DNA of 64,000 bases from assembly GCA_914767715.1 (NCBI GenBank), contig OU612070.1:23672025-23736024 (forward strand). Reading direction: 5' to 3'. This DNA comes from Membranipora membranacea. Taxonomy: Eukaryota > Bryozoa > Gymnolaemata > Cheilostomatida > Membraniporidae. Shown here one piece after another: positions 1-13,073 of the stretch. The notes beneath the pieces were generated by a model. That model did no database searches. It had not been told where the DNA came from and worked only from the letters and a program-made list of their open reading frames with translations. The first letter of the stretch is position 1, and each line of letters begins with the position of its first letter. The position numbers and the translations under genes were made by a program.

Positions 1-3000
1 GCTGCTGACCCCGTTCAGAGCGCTGCCATCATGGATATATTCCCAATCCTCTTCAAGCTACGCCGTTTCTTATTTAATAAAACACATTGCTTTCTGGAGG
101 AGACTAAAACCATGAGTCACGAACATATCATCAAGAAAATCAACGAGGCTAAGGTAAACTATTCATGATCGCTTCTCGGCCTATTGGCTAAGATCAAAGT
201 GTCACTGCCAATGGCCGATTAGTGCCAGTTCAGTTTTGGCAGCTCGCAGCACACCCAAGTTCAGGAGGTCTTATATGGCCTCGCCTCTAGAACGCAATCT
301 AGTTTTCTAGGATGTATCACATTCTCAGTATGAGGATTAAGGGCACCTTTCGTCCCCCTTTATGGGCAGCCCGATCTTCTGTTTCTTACTAAACAGCATG
401 AAAGCTTGTTTGCAACACAGTTTGATTCTATCTGCTTGTTGCGGAACAATCAAAGAGCTGCAACAGCATGATTAATTTAATTGTGACTGAATATTTGCAC
501 AGTGCATAAAATATTCGAGATACAAATGACAATTTTTTGTCAAGATAGTTTGATGGGGAATAGGACACCAACAGTTTGGGAATGATGATGATCCCTACCG
601 TGGCCTATAACTGCCAGAGCATGAAGTGAAAACACACATTGACCCACTACAAATTGAGACATTTACCCGCCGCAAATCCATTTCTGCAAAATACCCCGCC
701 ACAAATCGGTTTTTGCAAAATACCCCGCCGCAAACTCAGACTTTTACCCGCCACAAATTGTTTTCTGCAAAATACCCCGCCGCAAATTCAGAGATTGACC
801 CGCTGCAAATCGGTTTTGCAAAATACCCTGCTGCATATTCAGAGATTGTCCTGCTGCAAATCAGTTCTAGCAAAATACCCTGCTGCAAATTCAGACATTC
901 ACCTGCCGCAAATCAGTTCTAGCAAAATACCCTGCTGCAAATTCGGACATTCACCTGCTGCAAATAAGCTCTAGCAAAATATCTTGCTGCAAATCGAGAC
1001 ATTTACCCGCCGCAAATCCGTTTTTACAAAATGACCCGCTGCAAATTGAGACATTTACCCGCCGCAAATCCATTTCAGTACAAATCCAGTACAGCAATAT
1101 GGCACAACTCCAAGACGATCTCTTGCCTGTTGCCTATTTACATATCGGTAATACATCGGTTAAAACAAATAGTCTTTCCTCCATTTGCCACAGGTTAATC
1201 AGCAAATTTGCCACAGGTAAATCAGCAAATTTGCCACAGGTAAATCAGCAAATTTGCAGCAGGGCATTTTGCAAAAACTGAATTGTAGCAGGTCAATGCC
1301 TGAATTTGTAGCAGGTCTTTTTGCAAAAACTGATTTGTAGCAGGTCTTTTTGCAAAAACTGATTTGTAGCAGGTCAATGCCTGAATTTGCAGCAGGTCAA
1401 TGCCTGAATTTGTAGCAGGTCATTTTGTAAAAAATCTTATTTGCAGCAGGTCAATTTGTGAACTTGCAGTAGGTGTATGTCTGAATTTGCAGCGGGTTAT
1501 TTTGCAAAACTTGATTTGTGGCAGGTAAATCTCTGAATTTGCGGCAGGGTATTTTGCAAAAACCGATTTGTGGCGGGGTATTTTGCAGAAATGGATTTGC
1601 GGCGGGTAAATGGCAGTTATAGGCCTTGATTTTGCAAAAACTGATTTGTGGCGGGGTATTTTACAGAAATGGATTTGCGGCAGGTAAATGGCAGTTATAG
1701 GCCACGATTTTGCAAAAACTGATTTGTGGCGGGGTATTTTGCAGAAATGGATTTGCGGAGGGTAAATGTGTCAATTTGCGGAGGGTAAATGTGTCAATTT
1801 GCGGAGGATCATTTTGTAAAAACTGTTTTGCGGCGGGTAAATGTCTCAATTTGTAGCAGGTCAATGTGTGTTTTCACTTCATGCTCTGGCAGTTATAGGC
1901 CACGGTATGATCCCAGCTGTGACAATTTGTCACTGGCTCCATTAACACACGCAACTACTCATCCCCGGAGAGGGGGGATTATCGATTTTCAAACAGGACA
2001 ATTGGTTCACTCCAATTGTTTGTGATATTGAGCTCACTCATACAAATCTGGTCAATTAATCTCAAGGTCACTTGTTGCGGGATAACGCAAGAAAATTCCT
2101 AATAAATTTTCCGAATAATTTGTCATATTTCACAAAGACTTTGGTCTAATGTCAAAAGGTTTTATACAGACCTTGAGGTCAGCCCATTGCGCCTCCCATA
2201 CCAATGCCAAACCAAAATAGCCAATGGAGGAATACTCTGCTGCATCACTCTTGTGTGATGAGTATAATGTGATGACTTACATCATGCATGGAAGTAATGA
2301 CTGAAAGCAATCGTAATAGTTATGAGCTGATGACAATCGTGTCAGTAAAGTTCAATACCAAAAGATGTGAAAAAGGTTAAATACCACTACTTTCAAAATA
2401 AACTCTTTGAGGGAAGTGAAGGCACTGATAAAAAATTTGAATGCTAAAGGGGATCTACATTTGGTTTCGGATTTGAACTTTATAACATTGAACATACGGG
2501 ATTGATTAGATGGAAAGATGATGACCATGTTACAACGGATGCCATTAACATAAACATCGGGCTGGGTCAGGTTGGCATCCTCAATTGTTAATAAAGCAGG
2601 AAATACTCTTTTTAAATTGCAAATCTTAAGGCAATTGTTATTGCGCTTTCTTCACAACATTGGAATCAGAGGTTGGTCTGACTCTAAATGCTAAATATAA
2701 ACTCAATATTGTATACAGGGAATGGTTCAACCATAAACATATAAATACGTGTTTATATGTTTTTGGGTTCAACAGACTACTTTGCTTCTAGTTTGACCCC
2801 CCCCCCCCCCCAGACTCTTGCCCCCGCTTGACGCCCCCCCCAACGGCTCCAGTTGTGAGTACAGATTATGCTCCCCTGTATAATAAGTGGGTTGGAAAGA
2901 AAGATTATTTAGGCAAAATCCAGTACACATTGTTGATTGCATGTAAAATGACCATAAGAAATCCACAATATGACAAGCAGCAATCAAATAATTAAACATA

Positions 3001-6000
3001 TTTGATCTAATCAGAGTACTGTCCGTTTTACTTAGTTGGTTTCATATGGAGAAAAATCTTCGAAACGTGAAATTTGCTCCCTGTAATAAAAATTATGCCA
3101 TCCTTGACTATTTTCTTTGGCGGCAAGAATTGAATACAATAAATACCGCATTGAATTTATTGAGATTTATGATTTCATTTTTTAATTCAATTAAAAACTA
3201 TCCTCCTGTGAACACATTCTGCTTCCAGGAATATTCTCCCAACTTAACATGATGAAATGTGTGGTTAGTTGGCATCATTGATAGCAGGTTATGGACTTTG
3301 TGTCAATTACTACTTCGGGTTTATCGGAGGTTTGATCAGGTTTTAAAAATGCCAGATTTCAACCTCCTTTCATGAGTAGCTAAAATATTGTGGTATCAAA
3401 TGTGGTTTTGCAGGTATAAAATTTTTTGACAAGAATTTCCAAAATCTTGCTGAGCAGATTTTCAAGTTACTGGAAAAACTAGTGCTAAAACAGTACTTTT
3501 TAATTTTCACTCTAATGTGTCAATATCCATAACCAGTCCCAACAGGCCGTGTGTTTAGCTCGTACTTGGATTGGTAAAGGTATTAGAGACCATAGCCTTT
3601 GTCATAAGTCATGTCATTTGGAAGGAATCAGTAATGCAAAATTGTCAGTGAGACTGTGAACTGTGGAGGTTGAAGCTACGTGGCTAACACCAAGTTTGCT
3701 ATCGCCCTTTTCAGACTAGCCTGTGCTGAAGTTCAACTTACCAATTAAGTTGGCACTAATAAATGCACAATTTCAAACTAGAAAGTAACAACAATTCTTC
3801 AGTGATGATATTGCAAAAAACTAGCCTGTGCTGCATTGACTGCATTGACTTCATGTTCCATCATGTTTCCCCGATAGCTGATTGAAACTCAAAGAGTCGA
3901 TAGGTTGAAAGTAATATTCATATATAATATTAGCTAGCTCACATATAAGAATCACAAGGAAAATACTCAAATATATATTTACAAAGGTGGCACGAGCATA
4001 GATTAAACCAGTCACATTCTGACGATGAATATTTCAGTTGGAATTTCAGCAAGTGTGTCAGTTGCCCTTTTGCTACATTTAGCTCAGATTTAAGAAAGAG
4101 AAGCAAACTCCTAAATGAACATTCATATCAATCTGTAAAAGCCTAAAACAAGTTTATCCAGTTTGCCCGCTGTCCGGCCATTCCCATTCTACTGGTGGGC
4201 CGGCGGCGGCCCGAAGCCTAAATGCAGGCAAATTAGATCATGCTTGATCTATTAAAAGCCATGGTTACAAAATATTATATATATATTATGCTTATCTTTT
4301 ATTTTCTGGCAAGATCAGGTTGATCTCAAATCTTACCAATGATCTTATCTCGGTCACTAGCAATCCGATAAAATTGCGTTGTGGGCTGTGGCATACTTTT
4401 ATACAGCCCTCCCTTCGGTAACTATCAGATCAGATCCGTGATCGATTTACAATAGAGTTGGTCTACAAAGAGGTTGTACTGTATGATACTAAGAACTGAT
4501 TCTTACTGACCGTATAGCTATGATCTACTGATAGCCACTTCATGTTTGTGAAACTGATCACCAACATATGACATTTCATTTCTCCAATCTTCTTGATATT
4601 TGATAACAGGAGACGTATAATGCGAATCACAAGAGAGGGTGTCTGGATTATTTCATAGAATCACAACTTGAGGAGCGTGATGAAGCTGGTAATACACTTA
4701 TTCCTGATAGCCATATCGAGGGACTGCTTATCAACTTTGTTGTTGGAGGTAAGAACGTTCATGCTCTCCCCTCAACCATTCACACGGAGTATACAAAATT
4801 ATCTGATGGATGCCGAAAAACCTAGCCGTATCTCAAAGGCCCCTCTCAAAGGTCACGTGACCAAAAGTAGCCAGTGCGTAGTGATATTTCAATGAGCAAA
4901 CTCTAGCCAAGCATGTAAAAGAGAAGAAAATAATCGGACCATCCCTAGTCTAATAAGGCCCCACAGATCAAACAAAATAGGGGCCATTGAGATATGACTA
5001 AGAAAAGCTGTTTGTCTCAACAAATTTTATAGCTTCCAGGCTAATACCACTGTTGGAGATTTTTCAACCGAACTTGATATGATCCATTTTCTTCTCTTTT
5101 ATAAAGGAATGGAGACGAGTCTATCCTCACTGTGTCAGGCATTTCTCGATTTGCTCCACGACAAAGCGCTATCAAAAAGAATTCAGTCCCAGATCGACGC
5201 AAACTTTGAGCCAGGAGAGCAAATAACTCTCAAAGACAGGTATGATTAACACACAAAATTAAATTTCTCTGGTTATTGGCAATACAGTCTTATCCTAGGA
5301 CCTAGGTTAACTTTCATGCTTTTCCACATCAAATTTACATGGTGATAACACAAGGTAGCGCTATTCGAAATGTGGGAACATTGACTTCCCTTCAAGCTCA
5401 TACACTAGCCTATGTCCCTGAAGTTGCGAGAAGAGGGGGATATTAATCTAATACAAATAATATGTTTACAGAGACAAGTTGCCCTTACTGGATGCTTACC
5501 TGCATGAGAATCTGAGGCTTCTGACTCAAGTACCACTACTCCTACCTCACTCAACAATACGCGACACTGAGATCGGAGGATATGAGGTAACGATTTAAAC
5601 CTCTCCTGATGTCAAGGTTATCCTATAAAAGCTCAACCAGTGAAATTTGGTTATTACTTAGTCTTCACCTTAAACTTGAAGGTGAAGCTGCGAAATTTCA
5701 TAAATTCAGTGTCAAAGAGTCCGAAATAACCTAAAGTTTGCCATACCAGACATCTAAAATTTATATGAATTTTGACTGATATTTCACCATTTTCATTCGG
5801 AGAATTTATCATAGAAAAGCAAGTTGGCAACATCAACCATTATTGATCATTGCGTATCATCATCTTCCTTCACGACTTATATGAATTTTGCAAATGTATG
5901 ATCTCATTGTTAAAAATGATCAAGGGAGATAACTCGGAAAAACTTAGTTGTTCGACTTTTATCGATTATTATACATAACTAATTTTGTTACAATTGAATT

Positions 6001-6850
6001 CGTACCAGCGCTCTACAATCTAAGTGGTGATTTTTTTTCAGATACCAGCGAGAACGCGAGTTTTCTTTAATGTGTTTAGCGCATCACATGATCCTGAGGT
6101 TTATCCACAGCCATTCTCATGTACACCTGAGAGATACCTGGATAAGACTGGTCAGATAGTCCCTCCAGGTCACCCTGTCAGAAGAAAGTAAGTATCAATA
6201 GCTTAGTGCATCAACTCTGACTCCAAGGTAAATATAGTCTCAGTGTTTTGATGGCTCCAATGTCAGTTAGTGGCATTACATTATGAAACACTCAAATTCA
6301 CCGTCTAAGAATGTATGTTGAAGTTGAGTGTATGATAACGTTATGCCACTAACTCACATTGGAGGCGTGGCATTGTGGCGTCATATCATATCCTTTGGGT
6401 ATATCTAAATGATTATAAGGTTGGCAAGGGGGAAGAGGGGAAGTCGGGCTGTTCATCTAGTGTCGTGTATTTGAAAACCAAACTCTTTTGCTATTATTAC
6501 TGTAGTTATTATACCAAAACTATCTAAATTATGGAAGGATTACCGGGTAAAATTTGGGTCGTATTTGGTTACACAGAGTATATCTGGCTGCCAAATACAT
6601 AGCAGAAACTCGATCTATAATTTTTCGTTTTATTCACAGCTTTATAGGGTTTGGTGCAGGTCGACGTCAGTGCCCGGGTGAGCTGCTTGCCCGTTCGAGG
6701 ATATTTCTGTTACTGGCTAATATTCTCCAGAAGTTTGACGTTGAGCCCGCTGATGGGGAGATACCAGAGAGAGATGTGAGGGGTTATACTATGGGTGTTA
6801 TAGTAAAACCCCCACCTGTTAGTGCTAGATTCAGACTGAGGCTACAGTAG
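1..6850 (+). CDS. Cytochrome P450, clan 2-like, 3' six exons (5' end outside window)
   Basis: Heme-thiolate monooxygenase; the substrate cannot be told from sequence. Exons: 1-153, 4610-4748, 5107-5239, 5472-5586, 6042-6187 and 6640-6850. All have GT-AG borders and compatible phases, giving 298 C-terminal residues. Landmarks are the I-helix oxygen-activation motif GGMETS (split over exons 2/3), the K-helix ExxR as ENLR (exon 4), a PERF-type PERY (exon 5), and the heme-binding loop FGAGRRQCPGE with the Cys ligand (exon 6). The heme loop followed by LLANILQKF resembles the CYP1/2/17 clan; the subfamily is an inference. The N-terminal anchor and first half lie upstream. The 4.5 kb intron between the first two exons is full of mobile DNA. 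The gene converges on the 2-hydroxyacid oxidase gene, leaving about 760 bases between the two stop codons. Confidence 0.9.
168..398 (+). mobile_element. SINE-like repeat with a U2 snRNA-like head, copy 1
   Basis: The unit opens with ATCGCTTCTCGGCCTATTGG followed by CTAAGATCA. This matches the first ~33 nt of U2 snRNA with one substitution and one inserted A, and diverges just before the branch-point recognition GUAGUA. About 190 bases of unrelated body follow, ending near TTTCTTACTAAACAGCA. A second copy of the same unit, with the same boundaries, lies inverted at 38741-38968. A shared body behind a U2 5' end fits an snRNA-headed SINE better than a U2 gene. It sits 15 bases inside a P450 intron. 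No clear target duplication was seen. Confidence 0.75.
596..1907. mobile_element. Foldback-type DNA transposon with long repeat-built inverted arms
   Basis: The termini are TACCGTGGCCTATAACTGCC on the left and its exact complement ending CCACGGTA on the right. The inverted match continues through AGAGCATGAAGTG and into both arms. Each arm is an array of short degenerate repeats around CCGCCGCAAATC / TGCAAAATACC (left) and their complements (right). A short core near 1090-1190 separates the arms. The element is flanked by TGATCCC at 589-595 and 1908-1914, a 7 bp target duplication. No transposase is encoded; short open frames here are by-products of the repeats. Foldback elements have this layout; the superfamily is unknown. 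Confidence 0.85.
1915..4609. other. Remainder of the P450 intron
   Basis: AT-rich intron sequence. I see no exon with matching phase. There is a run of 14 C at about 2798-2811 and a C-rich stretch to 2845, otherwise nothing recognisable. Confidence 0.5.
6253..6366. mobile_element. Small MITE-like hairpin in the last P450 intron
   Basis: The two halves are near-complementary inverted repeats of about 50 bases: CTCCAATGTCAGTTAGTGGC on the left, and the complement of CTCCAATGTGAGTTAGTGGC on the right. A short AT-rich loop separates them. No coding content and no clear target duplication were seen. Confidence 0.6.
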
Positions 6851-7607
6851 ACCACAACAGTACCATAATGTCTAGTAAAAGAGTGCTAACGAACAAACAG
6901 GTCACACACTTGTATATATATATATTGTCTAAATCTAAAACTTTTATTCTGCCATGTCCAGTTAAATCTACCTCAAAATCATTTATTATTATTAATTTCC
7001 TTGAACTAAATTTCCTACAATTTGTTTACTATATTATAATAATTTATAATGATTTCGCATAGATAAAGTAGTAAATGTAGTTTGCATAGTTTGTATTTGC
7101 TACTAGAAAAAAAATTATCGATTTATAGAAAAAAAGTAAGTGCTAAAAGGTATTTAGATTTGTTTTTGTTTTATGATAGTGAAATTTAATTGTTGATGAT
7201 CATTAACCTATTGATGATCAGGTGATCCTGTGGATGATATCTTATTCCCTAACAGAAATTGACAAAAACTGCCAAATAAAAAGTAGAAAAAAATCCAAAA
7301 CCGTACAAGTCAAAATATTTCATTCATCTATCAATATCAATAATAAATTGAGCAGATATTGTAAAACATCTAATGAGAAATATAAACACTATAATCCTAT
7401 AATCACTGTTGATAATTTAATAACATCCTTTAGAAACTTTGTTCCTCATATAAATGCGATAGAATCTCAGTAACTGACCATCGAGCTAATTTCAGTAAAT
7501 AGTAACAGTGTTATACACTGCTAACCGTCAAGTACTAGGGACAAGATCTGAGGTTATATCAGATCAGGGTAAATGCCTTCACAAATGTCGACGTATGACC
7601 TGCACAA
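6851..7607. other. Intergenic space between convergent P450 and oxidase genes
   Basis: Very AT-rich; it should hold the 3' UTRs of both genes. No other gene seen. Confidence 0.5.
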
Positions 7608-10600
7608 TCAGAGACGAGAGACGAGTGAATTGTGTACAACTAGATCTCTGGGTACTTCATTCACATCAGTCACACCTGCAACAAGTGAGTACAGCCATTG
7701 AATTGGTTGAAAAATACACAGTATGGCTTTTTGTGGACAAATTTCATCAGTATATAAATTTGTGTCAGTAATTGGATCTAGCTAAAATTCTAGCAGCTTT
7801 AACGTTTTGCATTAAGTGATGTCCCAGTAACGATGTTTAAAAACACAGGAAAGCTTGTTGACAAAAGTTTACAAGTGGTCGGCTGTAGCATTCACTGAAT
7901 TTTTGGATCAATCGAAGATGAGAAACTTTTTCCAGCAATCATACATTACTTGCCATATGCTTGGTCAGGGTCAGATATGTTCCCTTTACCCATGAATATA
8001 TATCAATGAGTATAGCCAATTGACCAACTGGCAACACAAGAGTAAGTAACAACATGAATGTAGGTGACAGCATTAGCCATGTGCAAACAAAATTTTGACT
8101 ACAGACAACCTTGAGGGGAGCATTACACTGAAGAGTTTGCACTGTGCTAGTGTGAATGAGACACCCGTACCTTTAACATCAGCGTACACAACATAAAAAC
8201 ATCAGTTAAACTGGTTTATCATATGAGAGACCTTGGGCCCCTACCTAGCCTTGTTGACTACCTAGGCTTGTTGACTACCTAGCCTTGTTGACTACCTAGC
8301 CTTGTTGACTACCTAGGCTTGTTGACTACCTAGCCTTGTTGACTACCTAGCCTTGTTGACTACCTAGACTTGTTGACTACCTAGCCTTGTTGACTACCTA
8401 GCCTTGTTGACTACCTAGCCTTGTTGACTACCTAGGCTTGTTGACTACCTAGACTTGTTGACTACCTAGCCTTGTTGACTACCTAGGCTTGTTGACTACC
8501 TAGCCTTGTTGACTACCTAGGCTTGTTGACTACCTAGCCTTGTTGACTACCTAGACTTGTTGACTACCTAGCCTTGTTGACTACCTAGGCTTGTTGACTA
8601 CCTAGCCTTGTTGACTACCTAGGCTTGTTGACTACCTAGCCTTGTTGACTACCTAGACTTGTTGACTAACTAGCCTTGTTAAATACATAGACTTGTTGAC
8701 TACCTAGCCTTGTTGACTACCTAGCCTTGTTGACTACCTAGCCTTGTTGACTACCTAGGCTTGTTGACTACCTAGACTTGTTGACTACCTAGCCTTGTTG
8801 ACTACCTAGGCTTGTTGACTACCTAGCCTTGTTGACTACCTAGGCTTGTTGACTACCTAGCCTTGTTGACTACCTAGCCTTGTTGACTACCTAGACTTGT
8901 TGACTAACTAGCCTTGTTAAATACATAGACTTGTTGACTACCTAGCCTTGTTGACTACCTAGCCTTGTTGACTACCTAGGCTTGTTGACTGCTAAGAGAA
9001 GCTGTGATGATTGTAATCTTACCTGACAGCTGCATAGCCAGCTTAAGCTCAGATCTAAATATTTCCAGTATATTCCTCACACCGTCTTCACCCTGTAAAC
9101 AATCTTAATCTCATTAGTACATCACGAGAAATCATCAGGGAGGGCATCAGCTGTCATTAATTCAACTTAATCTGGAATCTTTTTTTCTGCAAGATCAATG
9201 TGTCAATACTAAGTAGCTTAAAAAAGGTTCATGCTTGTTTTCTGGTGTGACATCTGAAAAAAAAACATGATTGTGAAAGCCTGATTGAATATCTGTACTG
9301 CTTCAAGACTGCTATGTGACACGTAAATCGTAATAATTATTATAAGTGATTTATCTTCTCATGATTATTAATAGGTTGATTAAAATCCGATGTCTTATCA
9401 CTCGCCCATCCCGAGGCATGGGCGGCGAAATATTATTGCCTTATTGGCGAGGCCGCAATATCTGCGCCAATTTGCTCTCTGTTTGCAGGCAGGTCGGAGC
9501 ACACCTGGGGGACCAACCAATCCCCAGTAGAAGATGGACTGCAGTGGGATTCGAACCCACGACTTTCAACACTTGCGTGTTGAAGTCCGGCGCTCTAACC
9601 AACTGAGCCAACTCCTACTCCTAATAAGACGACTCTCATCCAGTGGCAAACATGAAGCCTGCCCGTCAATTGATGAGATACAAGAATACCATAAAAATTC
9701 TCACCCCAACAGCAAGGCCATATAAGGCAGGTCTGCCGATGAAGACAGCTTTAGCACCGAGGGAGAGAGCTTTAAGGACATCTGTACCGTTTCTCACTCC
9801 TCCATCCATGTACACCTCAACTCTACCATTCACTGCTCGCACCACCTCAGGTAATGCTCGTATCTACATGTTACATAGGGTACTCAGTTACTTGTATGGG
9901 TATCAAAGGTGAACAGTTAAATGACAGGTTCCCATACCAGAAACCATAGGCATACAAAAAAACTCAACAATATTATAATTTTTTTCCAAATCCATGATTT
10001 CATATCATTACACTGTAGATTTGGAATGAAGTATCAGGGCATATCCGTCATAATGTTATATGCAAAGTCTCAAAAGCATATACAAGCACTTGTTACGATT
10101 CTGTAAAGCATGCACTACCGTTGATGTGACACCATCTAGCTGTCTCCCTCCATGATTAGATACTATGATAGCATCACATCCTGCACTCACTGCATTCTCT
10201 GCATCAAAATCTACATTTATAAATCAAATCAACATATAAATTAAGGTTTATATAACACTTTTGTATTAACGGTTTGTGTCAGATCGAAAAAAAATGTCAG
10301 TATGTTTGAATGAATCGAGCTATTGGATAGGTCTTTGCAATAAAAAAAAAGTCAGATGAAAATCAGAGTAATTCTATCTCATGACAAAAAGGTAGCACAA
10401 TGACACAATGTTTTCTAGAAATAATTCCAAAATATGTTTAAATACGTAACTAAGCTGCTAAATCACCACCGCACCAAAGAAATCAAAATAAACCTCCATT
10501 ATGACTTCGTAAGATTGAATAGCAGGCTTTCCCACATACGATCAGCTGACCTGTTAGCACCCCTTTGACCACCACAGGTAAGTTAGTTATAGATTTCAGC

Positions 10601-12848
10601 CAGCTTATATCCTTCCATGTAACAGTCTGATCAAAGAACCGATCAGAGAAGTAATTCAGACCAGATCCGCCTCCAGTCTCACTCATTCCTTTGTTGGCTG
10701 TCGGTAAGAGACCTTCAAAGTTAGCCATTCTACAACAGAAGATATATTTTCATATATATAAATATCAAATTTATATGCTGACCAAGTCACAAATGACAGC
10801 TAAGACAATGCATAAAACAAATACAACAATACATCAGTATATTTGTTGTGTACGGTTGTGTTTATTGCCGTGCTGCAGCAACATTGTTAATCTAACAAAC
10901 AAAGATGATCCAGGAAAGGTCTTTGGAGAAGCTTTTCTATGTGGCAACAACTTACAAAGTCTAGCCTTCGAACTAGATTTAGACTGAATATCAAAGCATT
11001 CATAAGGTGCATTATATATGGTTCTGGTATTTGTTGTAAGCGGACCCTCGATATTGAAGTATGTTGGTGGTGTGCATTCTTATTGCATTATCACAGTTCG
11101 GGTGTGTCTTGTTTATAGTAGCGCATGTAGCTACAGCTCTCTCAGACACTCTTCGGACGTCACAATCTATGAACTAAGCGTTAAGTGATGCTCCAAGGCT
11201 AGAACTGACAGTGCATGCTTACCCCTAAGCCATAATGGCCGATAAAATATGCTACCTGAGATGTGATGGTAATGAGAATTTATTTCTCGTGTCCGCATAT
11301 CTGTTCCCAAAAGTAGGGGTGTCCACAGTAAGAACCAGGGCTGTGAATCCACATCTCTCAGATCTTCTTATCATCTCCACAGTGGTTGAGCGATCTCTGA
11401 AGTAATAGGGATAGCAATAATTGTAAAATCATCAGCATGTGAGGTGACCACATTTTTTGAGATACTCCCAACAGGTATGACTCATTTCAAAGAGGTATGT
11501 GATGTACAAGAAGCTAAGGGTATATAATTGTGATGTCATCACAGTAGTGCGCATACTGTGGTTTGGAACAAAGATCTATGTGAGAATTGTGTACTATTAT
11601 GCTAGAAGAAAAGACACATGTAGTTATTTGTTTGAGACAACTTTTGGCTGTCATTCAAAAATGTGATAACTGCTGTAATATTAATGTAAACTGTTTACTT
11701 TGAGATGTATAACTGATACCATCGTAGACTGTCACCGACTGCATCGGCCAACTCCTGAGCACTAGTTGTTGCTATTGTACTCAATACATAACAAGTATCT
11801 GCAGACTTAGCAGCTAAAAATACACAAAATCTTACAATAGTACAGAACAGGTGAATATAATAAATATTTAGCTAGTTTTGGGGTAGCGCATGTTGGCTAG
11901 CAATAATAATAGTTAGCCTATGCAAAAGCATTTAAGAAGTAATGGGATTTGTAAGTTTTAGCTAGTATTAAAATATGCTATTTGCAAAAAGGCAAACTTT
12001 TCCTCCTGTGAAAACTTTACTACTCTAGTGTACAATAATGATGACCCATCTGTCTTGGTTTCAAAATTACAAGGAGGGATGTCTGTATACATGCTTTTTG
12101 CATACACATCTACCTTCATATGATCGGTCGTTTTTTTCTTTTTTATCATGACTCACCTTTAGCGTTTGCGACCTCTCCTTGTGAGTGGGCCATTTTCTGA
12201 CTGGCTGTCGGAGCGATACATACAGGGAAGGAGACTTTGTGCCCGAGCAGCTTCGTGCTCATACAAATATTAGAGACGTCCACCATCATCCTCGGCCTGA
12301 ACCTCAGCCTGGGAAAAAAAAACTAACTCATGACTGTTTATTACAAACCTGTTTTAATTTAACTTTAGCAGAAAGTTTTCACTCCACACAAACATTAAAT
12401 ACTACAAGTACCTGTATCATGCACAACTTTTAATATTATTGAACTAACGGACCCATAACGGGCCACATAAGTTCCTTCTTTTTAATGTGAAGACTCAACA
12501 GTCGATTCCCCTTCTAGTTTTTTCCTGTCTTGTACACATTCAGTATCACTTTGTGGCATAGAACGTCACACAAAACCGATATCCTATCAAGACCCCACAT
12601 AACCTCCAACGGTTACGCTATCCTGTAAAATCACTATTAGTTGTAAGGTTTTTGAAAAATACATTCTATACCAACCGGTATATCTATATCAGTGTATCAA
12701 TGACTTACATTCGGAAATCTCGTACATTATCATTAAGCGTTTGTTCATCATTAGCTCCGGACTTGTAGTAATCCCTCGCGTTCCTGTCCAGTAACTGCAG
12801 GGCTTTCCTCTCGTAGTCAGCAACACAGACTAGGCTGCTAGAAGCCAT
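7608..12848 (-). CDS. 2-hydroxyacid (glycolate) oxidase, peroxisomal, 9 exons, 371 aa
   Basis: FMN-dependent alpha-hydroxyacid oxidase, oxidising glycolate or longer 2-hydroxyacids to 2-oxoacids with H2O2 release in peroxisomes. Exons (read right to left): 12709-12848, 12157-12308, 11699-11813, 11256-11396, 10551-10729, 10119-10210, 9705-9863, 9023-9092, 7608-7675. All phases close to 1116 nt. Visible family signatures: [13 protein letters not shown] near the N-terminus; [41 protein letters not shown] carrying the conserved Lys; and [10 protein letters not shown] with the catalytic His and Arg. [18 protein letters not shown] and GRPALYGLA form the FMN phosphate region. Length equals that of vertebrate HAO1 (about 370). 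The C-terminus is SRL, a PTS1 peroxisomal signal. The start ATG begins a peptide colinear with HAO N-termini. The last intron carries a minisatellite. Orthology to HAO1 or HAO2 is not resolved. Confidence 0.95.
8241..8990. repeat. 17 bp minisatellite, about 44 units, with a 238 bp higher-order repeat
   Basis: The unit is CTTGTTGACTACCTAG plus one variable base (C, G or A). A degenerate unit pair, GACTAACTAG then TTAAATACATAG, occurs twice, with GACTAAC at 8664-8670 and 8902-8908. The spacing is 238 bp, exactly 14 units, so a 14-unit block was itself duplicated. It lies within the last intron of the oxidase gene. Confidence 0.95.
9385..9620 (-). mobile_element. tRNA-derived SINE, family 1, copy 1
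   Basis: Read on the - strand from about 9620, it starts with a tRNA-like head. The A box is TGGCTCAGTTGG and the B box GGTTCGAATCC, with a cloverleaf-like spacing of about 75 bases. A body containing the complement of GCAGGCAGGTCGGAGCACAC follows. The same body and head recur at 12935-14270. Located in an oxidase intron. Confidence 0.8.
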
Positions 12849-12934
12849 TATTACACACCTCTACAATAGAAATAAAGATTGGGTTAATGTGGGTTAAAAT
12901 CGCAAGTGTTGTCTCCGTCCGAGGACTGAGAAAG
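12849..12934. promoter_or_regulatory. Presumed 5' flank of the oxidase gene
   Basis: Sequence immediately upstream of the oxidase ATG (- strand). I recognise no TATA box or other motif; it is called only from position. Confidence 0.3.
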
Positions 12935-13073
12935 ATCAGTGCCTTAAGGGCGCGGCCGCCGTATTTGGCGCCAAGTTGCTCTCAGTTTGCAGGCAGGTCG
13001 GAGCACACCTAGGGCGTCATATGAGCCCAGTAGTCAGTAGACTGCAGCAGGATTCGAACCCAGGACCTCCAAC

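Noticed and set aside
168-398. A functional U2 snRNA gene
   Set aside because: Only the first ~33 nt match U2; the branch-point recognition element, Sm site region and the rest of U2 are absent.
626-1864. Short open frames rich in CKSV/PAANQF-like repeats
   Set aside because: They fall inside the foldback element and follow its repeat period.
8241-8990. A CRISPR-like array
   Set aside because: Direct 17 bp tandem units without spacers in a eukaryotic intron.
9531-9620. A functional tRNA gene
   Set aside because: A and B boxes are good but the head continues into a repeated body found again at 12935-14270, so it is a SINE.
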